From positions 1 to 64,000 of the forward strand of contig SUZB01000007.1 in NCBI GenBank assembly GCA_015060115.1: a stretch of 64,000 nucleotides of DNA, given 5' to 3'. Shown here piece after piece: positions 1 to 9,284 of this stretch. The notes under the pieces are model-generated. The model did no database searches. It worked only from the letters and a program-made list of their open reading frames with translations, and was not told the origin of the DNA. This DNA comes from Rikenellaceae bacterium (GTDB lineage Bacteria; Bacteroidota; Bacteroidia; Bacteroidales; Rikenellaceae). Position 1 is the first letter of the stretch, and each line of letters opens with the position of its first letter. The position numbers and the translations under genes are program-made.

Positions 1-79
1 AGTTTTATTATCTAACCAGAGTCTTTCTTTTATCCGTTAATAAGGTGCAACGAGTCAACCTATTTTAGGAAACGACAGT

Positions 80-330
80 GTAGGGAGGTTAGGGATAAAG
101 AGACGAAAGAGACGAAAGAGACGAAGGGGACGAAAGAGACGAAGGGGACAACAACGAAGTCGGCTATCATCTTTCTCTGTTATCTCTGCGTCTCTGTTGT
201 CTTTTTTAAGACCATTAGGACCTTAGGACCTTACGAGGTCAGATATCATTTTGTCCTACTTGTCTTAATGGTCTTACTCGTCTTAATTGTCCTAAAAAAA
301 TCTAACAACTAACAACTAATAACTAACAAC
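80..330 (+). repeat. Composite intergenic repeat R1 (F remnant-B-A-tail)
   Basis: Reading the plus strand: a short F remnant (80-100), module B (101-207; 9-bp units like GAGACGAAA, core AAGTCGGCTATCAT, pyrimidine arm ending in TGTTGTC plus a T-run), module A (208-294; 9-bp units, core GAGGTCAGATATCAT) and a tail of 7-bp units CTAACAA (301-330). No C hairpin is visible; the gene it would follow lies outside the window. Bases 1-79 hold nothing I recognise. No ORF here looks real. Confidence 0.8.
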
Positions 331-373
331 AAAAAAAAGAAGACCCCTGAGGTTGTGATAACCTCAGGGGTCT
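331..373 (-). terminator. rpsA intrinsic terminator
   Basis: A 14-bp stem (341-354 with 360-373, AGACCCCTGAGGTT) with a 5-nt loop. On the minus strand it is followed by a run of nine T. It lies 36 bases beyond the rpsA stop codon. Confidence 0.9.
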
Positions 374-408
374 GTTATTGACCGATGGTCGAACTAATCG
401 CTAAACGA

Positions 409-2193
409 TTACTTCTTCTCCATCTGAGCCTTGAGCTCTGCCAAGCCAGCGATATCGCCAAGAGTAGTCTTCTCTACAGAAGCGTTGATCTTCTTAACGG
501 TTGACTTGGTAGCGTCAGCAGCAGCACGACGCTCTGCCTTCTCTGCAGCAGCAGCCTCACGCTTAGCCTCCTCGAAGATGCGGCTGTGTGAGAGAGTGAT
601 GCGCTTAGTAGCCTTAGAGAACTCCAAAACCTTGAACTCAGCCTTCTCGCCTGCCTTCAAAGTGGTGCCGTCCTCCTTAACGAGGTGGCGTGCGGGGCAG
701 AAGCCCTCGATGTTCTCACCCAAAGATACTACAGCACCCTTCTCAGTGAGCTCGGTGATAGTACCCTCGTGGATGCTATCTACTGAGTACTGACCCTCGA
801 AAGCGTTCCAAGGATTCTCCTCAAGCTGCTTGTGGCCGAGTGAAAGACGACGGTTCTCCTTGTTGATCTCAAGAACAACAACCTCCAACTCTGCACCTAC
901 CTGAGTGAACTCTGAGGGGTGCTTAACCTTCTTAGTCCAAGAGAGGTCTGAGATGTGTACAAGACCCTCGATGCCATCCTCGATCTCAACGAATACACCG
1001 AAGTTAGAGAAGTTGCGTACACGAGCGGTGCACTTTGTGCCTGCGGGGTACTTCTTCTCGATCTCTGACCAAGGATCGGGAGTGAGCTGCTTAACGCCAA
1101 GCGACATCTTACGCTCCTCGCGGTCGAGAGTAAGAACTACAGCCTCAACCTCGTCACCTACCTTCATAAACTCCTGTGCTGAACGCAAAGGCTGGCTCCA
1201 AGACATCTCAGATACATGGATAAGACCCTCAACGCCGGGAGCAATCTCAACGAATGCACCGTAGTCTGCCATAACGACAACCTTACCCTTAACCTTATCA
1301 CCTACCTTGAGCTCTGAATCGAGAGCCTCCCAGGGGTGAGGAGTAAGCTGCTTAAGACCGAGAGCGATACGCTTCTTAGCCTCGTCGAAGTCAAGGATAA
1401 CAACCTGAAGCTTCTGGTCGAGAGAAACGATCTCCTCAGGGTGATTAACACGACCCCACGAAAGGTCAGTGATGTGGATAAGACCATCTACGCCGCCGAG
1501 GTCCATAAATACACCGTACGACATAATGTTCTTAACGGTACCCTCAAGAATCTGACCCTTCTCAAGCTTAGACATGATGATCTGCTTCTGAGCCTCAAGC
1601 TCTGCCTCGATAAGAGCCTTGTGTGATACCACAACATTGCGGAACTCCTGGTTGATCTTAACAACCTTGAACTCCATAGTCTTGTCTACATAAACATCGT
1701 AGTCACGGATGGGCTTAACATCGATCTGTGAACCGGGCAAGAATGCCTCGATACCGAATACATCGACAATCATACCACCCTTAGTGCGGCACTTAACATA
1801 ACCCTTGATGATCTCGTCGTTGTTCAAAGCCTCGTTTACACGATCCCAGCTCTTGAGCTGACGAGCCTTCTTGTGTGAAAGAGCCAACTGGCCGCCCTTA
1901 TCCTCAACCGACTCAACATAAACCTCAACCTTCTCGCCTACGGTCAAGTCGGGGTTGTAACGGAACTCGGTAGCTGCGATAAGACCCTCTGACTTGTAGC
2001 CGATGTTTACGGTGATCTCGCGCTTGTTGATCTCGGTAACAGTACCCTCAACAACCTCACCTACAGCAACATTCGACAAAGTCTTGCCATAAGCCTCCTC
2101 GATAGCCTCCTTCGACTGGTCGTAAACGCCAAGGTCATTCTCGAACGCATTCCAATCGAAATTCTCGTTCGCTACAATTTTGTTCTGCTCCAT
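409..2193 (-). CDS. rpsA: 30S ribosomal protein S1
   Basis: RNA-binding protein of the small ribosomal subunit that holds mRNA for initiation, likely important here because genes lack Shine-Dalgarno sites. The 594 residues hold six S1 repeats, roughly 44-110, 128-195, 213-281, 298-367, 385-454 and 470-535; repeats 3-6 show the classic pattern of GxVFV/MxL..G.GLIHxSxLSW (for example GVDGLIHITDLSW). The C-terminus is an Ala/Lys-rich charged tail. The length fits the Bacteroidetes form. The ATG at 2193 follows an AT-rich leader, with a promoter at 2282-2310. The gene is monocistronic, with its own terminator downstream. Confidence 0.97.
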   Translation of the reverse strand: MEQNKIVANENFDWNAFENDLGVYDQSKEAIEEAYGKTLSNVAVGEVVEGTVTEINKREITVNIGYKSEGLIAATEFRYNPDLTVGEKVEVYVESVEDKGGQLALSHKKARQLKSWDRVNEALNNDEIIKGYVKCRTKGGMIVDVFGIEAFLPGSQIDVKPIRDYDVYVDKTMEFKVVKINQEFRNVVVSHKALIEAELEAQKQIIMSKLEKGQILEGTVKNIMSYGVFMDLGGVDGLIHITDLSWGRVNHPEEIVSLDQKLQVVILDFDEAKKRIALGLKQLTPHPWEALDSELKVGDKVKGKVVVMADYGAFVEIAPGVEGLIHVSEMSWSQPLRSAQEFMKVGDEVEAVVLTLDREERKMSLGVKQLTPDPWSEIEKKYPAGTKCTARVRNFSNFGVFVEIEDGIEGLVHISDLSWTKKVKHPSEFTQVGAELEVVVLEINKENRRLSLGHKQLEENPWNAFEGQYSVDSIHEGTITELTEKGAVVSLGENIEGFCPARHLVKEDGTTLKAGEKAEFKVLEFSKATKRITLSHSRIFEEAKREAAAAEKAERRAAADATKSTVKKINASVEKTTLGDIAGLAELKAQMEKK

Positions 2194-2281
2194 AATGGAA
2201 AATAGTTTTGCGATACAATCGCTCGTTAAAAGTTAATAAAAAATCTACACCTATTATATACGCGGGCGTATAAAAGGCCTG

Positions 2282-2310
2282 CAAAGGTAAACAAAATTTC
2301 TTGTAATCAA
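2282..2310 (-). promoter_or_regulatory. rpsA promoter (Bacteroidetes sigma type)
   Basis: On the minus strand, -7 box TACCTTTG (2289-2282) with TTG (2310-2308) 18 bases upstream, matching the Bacteroidetes TTTG-N19-TAnnTTTG pattern. About 85 bases of leader to the rpsA start. Confidence 0.75.
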
Positions 2311-2384
2311 CACTTTTGCCCCTCTTTTTTTTCACTCAATCAATATTTTAGCACGCCCAAGAGCAAAATAATGAAAAAAGGTAT

Positions 2385-2392
2385 TACCTTTG
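2385..2392 (+). promoter_or_regulatory. -7 box for the lipoprotein gene
   Basis: TACCTTTG, 29 bases before the ATG at 2422. I see no good -33 element at the expected distance. Confidence 0.5.
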
Positions 2393-2421
2393 CTCACATA
2401 ATAGTAGAAAAATAGGATAAT

Positions 2422-2880
2422 ATGAAGCTTTACAACTACCTTATCGCAGCACTTGCAACACTAACAATCGCTTGTGCGCCAGAGGCTGAGAGCCCCAAAG
2501 AGTATCCCGCACTCGCGACACTCGACAATACTATGTGGTATAGCTACGACCAGAAGACAAATACCTACTACGACATCTGGTACGATGGCGATGGCCGTGG
2601 CCGTATGCTTGGCTACGACACTCAGGAGCGCGAGAACGAGATAGTAAACCGCCCCTTCGACTACACATTCGAGCCAGCCAACGATATACACGATGGTGTG
2701 GTGCGCGTCAATTTCGATGATGGCATACGCTATGGTGGCCCGCTGATTCCGAAGGGCATATTCCAAATCAACAACACCGATGTCTACTTTATTCAGCTCT
2801 ACGAAGTTGACGAAGAGGGCAATGTAATCTACGATTTGGAAGGCCACATCAAGTCGGCAATACAGATGTGGAAAGAGTAA
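2422..2880 (+). CDS. Small lipoprotein of unknown function
   Basis: 152 residues. The N-terminus is a lipoprotein signal with lipobox LTIAC, so Cys18 would be acylated and the protein exported to the envelope. The mature part is rich in Tyr, Asp and Gly, and has the look of a small beta-sheet domain (WYSYDQKTNTYYDIWYDGDG, then a VYFIQLYEVDEEG stretch near the C-terminus). I recognise no family. It is a single gene, divergent from rpsA, with its own promoter box and a terminator directly after the stop. Codon use is like its neighbours. Confidence 0.75.
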   Translation: MKLYNYLIAALATLTIACAPEAESPKEYPALATLDNTMWYSYDQKTNTYYDIWYDGDGRGRMLGYDTQERENEIVNRPFDYTFEPANDIHDGVVRVNFDDGIRYGGPLIPKGIFQINNTDVYFIQLYEVDEEGNVIYDLEGHIKSAIQMWKE

Positions 2881-2881
2881 C

Positions 2882-2911
2882 AAAAAAGACCACCTTCAGG
2901 TGGCCTTTTTT
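2882..2911 (+). terminator. Terminator of the lipoprotein gene
   Basis: Stem GACCACC/GGTGGCC with a 4-nt loop, flanked by A6 and T6, starting 2 bases after the stop codon. It can work on both strands. Confidence 0.85.
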
Positions 2912-3199
2912 GTTAGTTGTTAGTTGTTAGAGTTTTTTTAGGATAGTAAGACGAGTAGGACCATTAAGACAATAAGACGATAAAACAAAATGATACCCGA
3001 CCTCGTACGGTCTTAAGGTCTTAAAGTCCTAATGGTCTTAAAAAAGACAACAGAGACGCAGAGACGCAGAGATAACAGAGAAAGATGATAGCCGACTTCG
3101 TTGTTGTCTCTTTCGTCCCTTTCGTCCTTTTCGTCCTTTTCGTCTCTTTATTCCTAAGCTCTCTACATTCCCTAAACTCATTAAATTCCCTAATAAAAC
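2912..3199 (-). repeat. Composite intergenic repeat R2 (F-B-A-tail), after the mutB C hairpin
   Basis: Minus strand, in order from mutB: F (3199-3148; degenerate 9-bp units TTAGGGAGT), B (3150-3046; GACGAAAGG units, core AAGTCGGCTATCAT, T-run after TGTTGTC), A (3040-2940; core GAGGTCGGGTATCAT) and a tail of 7-bp units (2931-2912). With the C hairpin it fills the whole 460-base gap. Confidence 0.85.
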
Positions 3200-3222
3200 T
3201 TCTCCCCAGTCAGCACTCCGCC

Positions 3223-3345
3223 AATTTCTTGTCAGAAGGGGTCTAATTTGGTCTCGACACGAAGAAGCCCGTATGGGAAATACAACGATTTCCCATTCGG
3301 GCTTCTGACTGAGAGGCCGAAGTAGACCCCTTATCACAAGAAATT
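3223..3345 (-). repeat. C hairpin overlapping the mutB stop codon
   Basis: A 123-base imperfect palindrome. On the minus strand it starts AATTTCTTGTGATAAGGGGTC, and its first AA are the last two bases of the mutB TAA stop. The far end is GACCCCTTCTGACAAGAAATT. The inner stem is GAAGCCCG/CGGGCTTC, then GGGAAAT/ATTTCCC around the loop. Confidence 0.9.
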
Positions 3346-5470
3346 ATCCGAGGATCTCAAGTATCTTGATAGCCGCAGTAGCAATGGGGGTACCGGGGCC
3401 AAAGATGGCAGCAGCACCGTCCTTATAGAGCTGATCGTAGTCCTGAGCGGGGATAACACCACCCACAACAACAACGATATCCTCACGACCAAGCTTCTTG
3501 AGCTCGGCGATAATCTGAGGAACGAGAGTGAGATGACCTGCAGCAAGTGATGATACACCAACTACATGCACATCGTTCTCAACAGCCTGCTTAGCAGCCT
3601 CCTCGGGAGTCTGGAACAAGGGACCCATATCGACATCGAAGCCGATATCTGCGTAGCCGGTAGCTACAACCTTTGCACCACGGTCGTGACCGTCCTGGCC
3701 CAACTTGGCAATCATAACACGGGGCTGACGGCCCTCCTTCTTAGCAAAGTCAGCACACATCTGCTTTGCCTTATCGAATGCTGAATCTGATTTCACCTCT
3801 GCTGAATATACTCCTGAGTTTAGACGAATAACAGCCTTGTAACGGCCAACGATCTTCTCGCAAGCGTCAGAAATCTCGCCCAACGATGCACGAACCTTAG
3901 CAGCCTCAACAGCCAAAGCAAGCAAGTTGCCCTCGCCGGTGCGTACGCACTCGGTGATAGCAGCCAATGCCTTCTCTACTGCTGCGTTGTCACGGTTAGC
4001 ACGGAGCTCCTGCAGACGCTTAACCTGGCTCTCACGAACTGCGGTGTTGTCCACAGCAAGGATGTCGATAGGTGCCTCCTTCTCAAGACGGAACTCATTA
4101 ACGCCGATGATAGTCTCAACGCCTGAGTCGATACGAGCCTGCTTACGAGCAGCAGCCTCCTCGATACGGAGCTTAGGAATACCTGTCTCGATAGCCTTAG
4201 CCATACCACCAAGCTGCTCGATCTCCTGAATGTGGGCCCAAGCCTTGTGTGCAATCTCGTGGGTAAGAGCCTCAACATAGTAAGAACCTGCCCAAGGATC
4301 TGCAGAACGGCAAACATTGGTCTCCTCCTGGATGTAGATCTGGGTGTTACGAGCAATACGCGCCGAGAAGTCGGTAGGAAGTGCGATAGCCTCGTCCAAA
4401 GCGTTGGTATGCAACGACTGAGTATGACCCAAAGCAGCGCCCATAGCCTCGATAGCGGTACGAGCAACATTGTTGAATGGATCCTGCTCGGTAAGCGACC
4501 AACCAGAGGTCTGCGAGTGAGTACGCAATGCCAAAGACTTAGGATTCTTAGGCTCGAACTGCTTAACAATCTTAGCCCACAACAGACGCGCAGCACGCAT
4601 CTTGGCAATCTCCATAAAGTGGTTCATACCGATAGCCCAGAAGAACGACAAGCGGGGAGCGAAGGCGTCGATAGACATACCTGCGTTGATACCTGCACGC
4701 AAGTACTCAAGACCGTCAGCCAAGGTGTAAGCCAACTCGATGTCGGCAGTAGCACCAGCCTCCTGCATGTGGTAACCCGAGATAGAGATCGAGTTGAACT
4801 TAGGCATATTCTTCGAGGTGTACTCAAAGATATCGGCGATAATCTTCATTGAGAACTCAGGTGGGTAGATATAGGTGTTACGCACCATAAACTCCTTGAG
4901 GATATCGTTCTGGATAGTACCTGCCAACTGGTCGAGGGTACAGCCCTGCTCCAAACCTGCAACGATGTAGAATGCCAAGATAGGAAGCACAGCACCGTTC
5001 ATAGTCATAGATACAGACATCTGATCCAACGGAATACCGTTGAACAACACCTTCATATCCTCAACCGAGCAGATAGATACACCGGCCTTACCAACATCAC
5101 CCACTACACGGGGATGGTCAGCATCGTAGCCACGGTGTGTTGCAAGGTCGAAAGCTACCGACAAACCCTTCTGACCTGCAGCAAGGTTACGACGGTAGAA
5201 TGCGTTAGACTCCTCAGCAGTAGAGAAACCTGCATACTGACGGATAGTCCAAGGACGCATTACATACATTGTAGAGTAGGGACCGCGAAGGAAGGGAGCG
5301 ATACCTGCTGCATAGTTGAGGTGCTCCATACCCTCAAGGTCGGCTGCTGTGTAGTTCTCCTTAACGGGGATGCGCTCGGCAGTCAACCAATCCTCCTTGG
5401 GAGCGGCGGTCTTGGCGCAGCACTCGGTGGCTGCAGCCTTATATGCTAAATCTGAAAATTTTGCTCTCAT
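3344..5470 (-). CDS. mutB: Methylmalonyl-CoA mutase, large (catalytic, B12-binding) subunit
   Basis: Interconverts succinyl-CoA and (R)-methylmalonyl-CoA with adenosylcobalamin, the carbon-skeleton step of propionate production or use. The 708 residues match the usual length. The N-terminal two thirds are the TIM-barrel ([38 protein letters not shown]). The C-terminal domain carries the cobalamin motif DGHDRG at about 593-598, with His as the cobalt ligand, followed by [12 protein letters not shown]. It is co-transcribed after mutA (12 bases between them); the partner subunit lacks the B12 motif, so this is the active half. The stop codon is part of a C hairpin. Confidence 0.97.
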   Translation of the reverse strand: MRAKFSDLAYKAAATECCAKTAAPKEDWLTAERIPVKENYTAADLEGMEHLNYAAGIAPFLRGPYSTMYVMRPWTIRQYAGFSTAEESNAFYRRNLAAGQKGLSVAFDLATHRGYDADHPRVVGDVGKAGVSICSVEDMKVLFNGIPLDQMSVSMTMNGAVLPILAFYIVAGLEQGCTLDQLAGTIQNDILKEFMVRNTYIYPPEFSMKIIADIFEYTSKNMPKFNSISISGYHMQEAGATADIELAYTLADGLEYLRAGINAGMSIDAFAPRLSFFWAIGMNHFMEIAKMRAARLLWAKIVKQFEPKNPKSLALRTHSQTSGWSLTEQDPFNNVARTAIEAMGAALGHTQSLHTNALDEAIALPTDFSARIARNTQIYIQEETNVCRSADPWAGSYYVEALTHEIAHKAWAHIQEIEQLGGMAKAIETGIPKLRIEEAAARKQARIDSGVETIIGVNEFRLEKEAPIDILAVDNTAVRESQVKRLQELRANRDNAAVEKALAAITECVRTGEGNLLALAVEAAKVRASLGEISDACEKIVGRYKAVIRLNSGVYSAEVKSDSAFDKAKQMCADFAKKEGRQPRVMIAKLGQDGHDRGAKVVATGYADIGFDVDMGPLFQTPEEAAKQAVENDVHVVGVSSLAAGHLTLVPQIIAELKKLGREDIVVVVGGVIPAQDYDQLYKDGAAAIFGPGTPIATAAIKILEILG

Positions 5471-5482
5471 AGTTACAATTGA

Positions 5483-7333
5483 TTAGATGCCCAACTTCTT
5501 TAAGTAATCCTTCAAAGTCTCGAGGACATTGCTCTTTACATTGATAAAGTTAGTGATGCCCTGAGCCTCAAGCTCTGCAGCGCAAGCGGGAGCGCCAGCA
5601 ACAACCAAGATAGCCTTGTCGCCCAAGAGCTCCTTAACGCGAGGAGCAACAGTTGCGTAGTCATCGTCAGATGCGCAGACAACAACGATCTCGGCCTTAG
5701 ATGCCAAAGCTGCTTCAACGCCCTCCTCAACAGACTTGAAGAAGGTGTTATCCTCAACACGGATACCAGCGCAAGCGAAGAAGTTGCAAGAGAACTGAGC
5801 ACGAGCACGAGCCATACCCAAAGTACCGCAAGTGAGCATAAAGGCCTTAGGAGCCTTGCCAGAGCGATCAACCTTCATACGCATAGCCTCGAATGCCATA
5901 GCGCCACGATAGGGAACAAGTTTGTTGCCCTCAGCTGCCTCACGAGTAACCTTGCACTCGCAGATGGCCTCGTCAGCAACCTCCGTAAAGTTAGGATACT
6001 GGTTAGCACCCAAGAGGATAAGACGGCGAGTAGCAATATTCTTATCCTTAGCAGCAGCAGAAGCCTTAACACGCTCTACTACATAGCCCTCGCGGAAGGC
6101 AGCGATGTAGCCACCCTTCTCCTCGAGCTCACGGAACAATGCCCAAGCCTCCGAAGCGATGCTCTTGGTGAGCGACTCGATGTAGTACGAACCACCTGCG
6201 GGGTCGATAACCTGATCGAAGTGCGACTCCTTCTTCAACAGAAGCTGAGCGTTGCGAGCGATACGCTTCGAGAACTCGGTGGGAGCCTCAAATGCGTAGT
6301 CGAAGGGCAATACCTCCAACGAGTGTACGCCAGCGATAGCTGCCGACATAGCCTCGGTAGTGCCACGCAACATATTTACATAGGGATCGTAAACGGTCTG
6401 ATTCCAAGTAGAGGTAACGGCGTGAGCAAACATCTTGCAAGCGCAGTTCTTCTCAGGGTTGTAAGCCTTTACGATGTTAGCCCACAACATACGCGCTGCA
6501 CGGAACTTTGCCATCTCAAGGAAGTAGTTCGAGGTAACGGCAAATGTGAAGCGAATCTTGCGAGCAGCCTCGTCGATGGTAAGACCACGCTCCATAAGTT
6601 TGCAGAGGTAGTCGTGAGCAGCAGACAAGGTGAATGCGAGCTCCTCGACGATGGTAGAACCTGCGTTAGAGAAGGTAGCACCCGATACATTAACTACGCG
6701 AACACGCTTGTAGTCAGCGGTAGCCTTCACCAACTTAACGATAGTGTCGAAGCACTCATCGCCAGTGCCACAGCAGAAGTCGCCCTCTACTGAGAGGTTC
6801 TTGATGATGGGATCGATGCAGAAGTTGAGACGAAGCTCGTCCTTAGCTACATCGGCGTACTTTGCCAAAACCTTCTCAGCAAGCTTAGCAAGAGCTGCCA
6901 CATTCGAGCCACAGAAGGTAAGCTCAACAGCTGTAGGTACGATGTCCTTCAAGAGGGCATCAACATCTACATCGCAAGCACAAGCCTTGCAGAAGCAGAA
7001 ACCAAGTGAATCAACACCCGAATTAAGAAGCTTCAAGGCCTCCTCGTTAGCTGCCTTAGCGCACTCTACCGAGATGGTCTGGTGTACACGCCAAGTGTTG
7101 TCCTTAGACACACCGCGTACAAAGGGGAACTCACCGGCCTCAGCACCGAGATACTCAACCTCTGCGAGGTTCTCAGCGCGGTAGTAGGGACGAACATTGA
7201 ATCCCTCACCGGTCTTCCATACCAACTTGCGCTCATAGTCAGCGCCCTTAAGGTCAGTTGTGATGACGGCCTCCCACTGCTCGGTCGATACCGGTGGGAA
7301 CTCCGTGAACAACTTTTCTTTGGTATTAGCCAT
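5483..7333 (-). CDS. mutA: Methylmalonyl-CoA mutase, small subunit
   Basis: Non-catalytic partner of MutB. The 616 residues follow the mutase barrel fold (FTFAVTSNYFLEMAKFRAARML, a close echo of the MutB segment) and a C-terminal flavodoxin-like domain in which DGHDRG is missing (LTCGTLGMARARAQFSCNF stands there), as is known for MutA proteins. A Cys-rich stretch CFCKACACDVD near residue 113 is unusual and could be a chance local enrichment. It is the first gene of the mutA-mutB operon, and has a clear promoter about 130 bases upstream. The leader shows no cobalamin-riboswitch hallmark. Confidence 0.95.
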   Translation of the reverse strand: MANTKEKLFTEFPPVSTEQWEAVITTDLKGADYERKLVWKTGEGFNVRPYYRAENLAEVEYLGAEAGEFPFVRGVSKDNTWRVHQTISVECAKAANEEALKLLNSGVDSLGFCFCKACACDVDVDALLKDIVPTAVELTFCGSNVAALAKLAEKVLAKYADVAKDELRLNFCIDPIIKNLSVEGDFCCGTGDECFDTIVKLVKATADYKRVRVVNVSGATFSNAGSTIVEELAFTLSAAHDYLCKLMERGLTIDEAARKIRFTFAVTSNYFLEMAKFRAARMLWANIVKAYNPEKNCACKMFAHAVTSTWNQTVYDPYVNMLRGTTEAMSAAIAGVHSLEVLPFDYAFEAPTEFSKRIARNAQLLLKKESHFDQVIDPAGGSYYIESLTKSIASEAWALFRELEEKGGYIAAFREGYVVERVKASAAAKDKNIATRRLILLGANQYPNFTEVADEAICECKVTREAAEGNKLVPYRGAMAFEAMRMKVDRSGKAPKAFMLTCGTLGMARARAQFSCNFFACAGIRVEDNTFFKSVEEGVEAALASKAEIVVVCASDDDYATVAPRVKELLGDKAILVVAGAPACAAELEAQGITNFINVKSNVLETLKDYLKKLGI

Positions 7334-7464
7334 AATTGTTTAGAGTTTAAAAGTTTTAAGTGTGTGATATATAAAATCTTATCTTTGTTTCGAGATACTC
7401 TTCGCGCGCCTACGCACCCTTCCGCCCGCGTAGAGCCACGAGCGCATATACGCCTAAAACACAA

Positions 7465-7496
7465 CAAAGTTACGAAATCCCTTAGCGAAAAGCAAA
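7465..7496 (-). promoter_or_regulatory. mutAB promoter
   Basis: Minus strand: TTTG (7496-7493), 20 bases, TAACTTTG (7472-7465). The leader of about 125 bases includes a weak CTACGC/GCGTAG stem, and otherwise nothing I recognise. Confidence 0.75.
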
Positions 7497-7511
7497 TTTT
7501 TCGCCGAGAAA

Positions 7512-7967
7512 GTTAGTTATTAGTTGTTAGTTGTTAGAGTTATTAGTTATTAGATTTATTTAGGACAAGTAAGACGAGTAAGACCAATAGGACAAGTAGG
7601 ACAATATGATACCCGACCTCGTAATGGTCTTATGGTCCTAAGGTCCTATTGGTCTTAAAAAACGAAAGCAGGCGTTTCGCCTGCGGGCTAAAGTCCCAAG
7701 GGGCAAAAGGGTCCTAAGGGGTCTGAGGGGAGGTAGGGTTAGCAAGAACCGTGATAGTCTTGCCCACCTTGAGGTTAGCACCCGCACACCATCTCCCCTT
7801 GTGCCCCTTGTACCTCTTGTGCCCCTCAGCGACAGCTGGCGCTCGGAACGAGCGCAATCGATAGAGAATTTAGAGAAGTTAGGGAATTTAGAGAATTTAG
7901 GGAGGCGCTACCGACATTTATCCCTAAGCTCTCTACATTCCCTAAACTCATTAAATTCCCTAATAAA
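7512..7967 (-). repeat. Composite intergenic repeat R3 (F-D-E-A-tail), after the ROK C hairpin
   Basis: Minus strand, from the ROK gene: F and D form one fold-back (7967-7863; purine 9-bp units TTAGGGAAT against pyrimidine units CTCTAAATT around ATGTCGGTAGCGC). A small GCGCTC/GAGCGC hairpin follows (7856-7840). Next is E (7835-7668), with GGGGCACAA 9-bp units, a 60-base unique loop, CCCCTTAGG units, and the terminator GCAGGCG/CGCCTGC (7684-7668) plus T-run. Module A (7660-7561) and a double 7-bp tail (7553-7512) close it. This is the longest gap in the window. The short ORFs inside it are repeat translations. Confidence 0.85.
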
Positions 7968-7990
7968 GCACCTACGGCTCTGCACGACCT

Positions 7991-8118
7991 AATTTCTTGT
8001 CAGAAGGGGTTAGATGTGGCCTCGATAAAGAAATTGCCCTGGATGGGACATACTTGAAGTATTTCCCATTCAGGGCAATGATTGAGAGGTCGCAGATGAC
8101 CCCTTATCACAAGAAATT
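7991..8118 (-). repeat. C hairpin overlapping the ROK kinase stop codon
   Basis: 128-base palindrome. Its first AA are the last two bases of the TAA stop. The outer stem AATTTCTTGT...ACAAGAAATT is as in the other copies, but the inner stem is ATTGCCCTG/CAGGGCAAT instead of GAAGCCCG/CGGGCTTC: changed on both sides with pairing kept. Confidence 0.9.
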
Positions 8119-9145
8119 AGTAGTTCTCAATAACCGCCTCAAGATGCTGCTTCCAAATAAGGGCGGCGCCACCCAAAATAGCCACATTCTTATCCTGAAT
8201 ACCACTCATCATAAGCTTCACCTTGCCCTTGAATACAGAGAGCTGGTTCTCCTCCATATACTTATAAGTGGGGCGCATAATGTAGTCGCCTGCATTGGCA
8301 AGACCGCCGAAGAGGATGATAGCCTCAGGAGAGGTGGTTGCAGTGAGGTCGGCAAGTGCCAAGCCGAGCACCTTACCTGTACGCTCAAATGCCTCAAGAG
8401 CAATAGGATCGTTCTTTGCGGCAGCATCCGAAAGCATCTTAGCCTCGAACTTGTCATAGGGCACCGAGCGAAGCTCACTATCGCAGGTCATAGTAGCCAT
8501 AAGCTCGAATGCTGTACGCTTGATACCTGTAGCCGAAACATAGGCCTCCAAGCAGCCCTTACGACCGCAACCGCACTGGCGGCCAGTCTCGCGAGAGTCG
8601 GCAGCAATATGACCATATTCTCCTGCAAAGCCATCGTGGCCATAGACCATCTCGCCGTTGCAAACGATGCCCGAGCCAAGGCCTGTGCCGAGGGTGATCA
8701 TCGCGAAATCCTTCATGCCACGAGCATTGCCAAAGACCATCTCACCGATAGCGGCAGCGTTAGCATCGTTGGTTACCATAACCTTTGCGCCACCCATTGC
8801 ACGGCTAAGGTCATCGGTAAAGTTGAAGATACGGATAGAGTTGGGGCGAGGGTCTGCGGGGTCCTCGAACTTCCAGAGGTTTGCGGGGGTCTCGATACGG
8901 CCAGTGTGGATATTGGCGTTGGGAGCACCTACGCCCACGCCGATAAGCTCGCACTCGGGCTGTCCTGCGATGAGCTCCTTGAGAGCATTAGCCAGAGTCT
9001 CGATATAGGGTTTATAGTCGTCGAAATAGCGGAACTTGTCGGTAGAGATTTTGCTTTCAGCAACAACATTACCATCCTCGTCAACGAGGCCAAAAGCTGT
9101 GTTGGTACCGCCGATGTCGATACCCATCGCATATTTTTTCATCAT
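8117..9145 (-). CDS. ROK-family sugar kinase (glucokinase-like)
   Basis: Probably phosphorylates glucose or a related hexose or hexosamine with ATP in the cytoplasm. The 342 residues have the N-terminal phosphate loop GIDIGGTNTAFGL (8-20), TNDANA with catalytic Asp127, the second ATP motif TLGTGLGSGI (151-160), and the ROK zinc site His179 with CGCGRKGC (191-198). ROK members also include N-acetylmannosamine kinases and fructokinases, so the substrate is open. Two ATGs in tandem (9145 and 9142) could start it. It is monocistronic, with its own promoter, and its stop codon is part of a C hairpin. Confidence 0.9.
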   Translation of the reverse strand: MMKKYAMGIDIGGTNTAFGLVDEDGNVVAESKISTDKFRYFDDYKPYIETLANALKELIAGQPECELIGVGVGAPNANIHTGRIETPANLWKFEDPADPRPNSIRIFNFTDDLSRAMGGAKVMVTNDANAAAIGEMVFGNARGMKDFAMITLGTGLGSGIVCNGEMVYGHDGFAGEYGHIAADSRETGRQCGCGRKGCLEAYVSATGIKRTAFELMATMTCDSELRSVPYDKFEAKMLSDAAAKNDPIALEAFERTGKVLGLALADLTATTSPEAIILFGGLANAGDYIMRPTYKYMEENQLSVFKGKVKLMMSGIQDKNVAILGGAALIWKQHLEAVIENY

Positions 9146-9174
9146 AGTGCTAAGGTTTTTGAAATTTAATTGGT

Positions 9175-9207
9175 CAAAGTTACCAAAATTATTTTAATCT
9201 CTGCAAA
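9175..9207 (-). promoter_or_regulatory. ROK kinase promoter
   Basis: Minus strand: TTTG (9207-9204), 21 bases, TAACTTTG (9182-9175), 30 bases before the start codon. Confidence 0.7.
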
Positions 9208-9241
9208 AAAATTACTATTTTTGGTGCATAATTTAGAGGTA

Positions 9242-9266
9242 TAGGATTTTTATTATCCTATATCTC
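9242..9266 (+). other. Small palindrome in the leader of the prenyl synthase gene
   Basis: ATAGGAT...ATCCTAT around an AT-rich loop, about 25 bases before the ATG. It could be an operator or a leader hairpin; nothing decides which. Confidence 0.35.
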
Positions 9267-9284
9267 AGTTAAAATTTTAGTGCT

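Noticed and set aside
100..207. CRISPR-like array in the GACGAAA repeats
   Set aside because: The units are 9 bp, degenerate and contiguous, with no spacers, and there are no cas genes.
3038..3337. Open frame with KGRKGRKGR-type repeats, and similar ones at 7801-7992 and 31392-31619
   Set aside because: They are translations of the 9-bp repeat modules (three residues per unit), with no conserved frame between copies.
3223..3345. C hairpins as insertion-sequence remnants or MITEs with terminal inverted repeats
   Set aside because: No target-site duplication is seen, placement is tied to stop codons and orientation, and the inner stems change in a paired way. Kept only as an alternative explanation.
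7334..7464. Cobalamin riboswitch before mutA, or before nrdJ (28515-28772)
   Set aside because: Neither leader has the B12-box-like GCCACTG sequence or the length and folds of the class.
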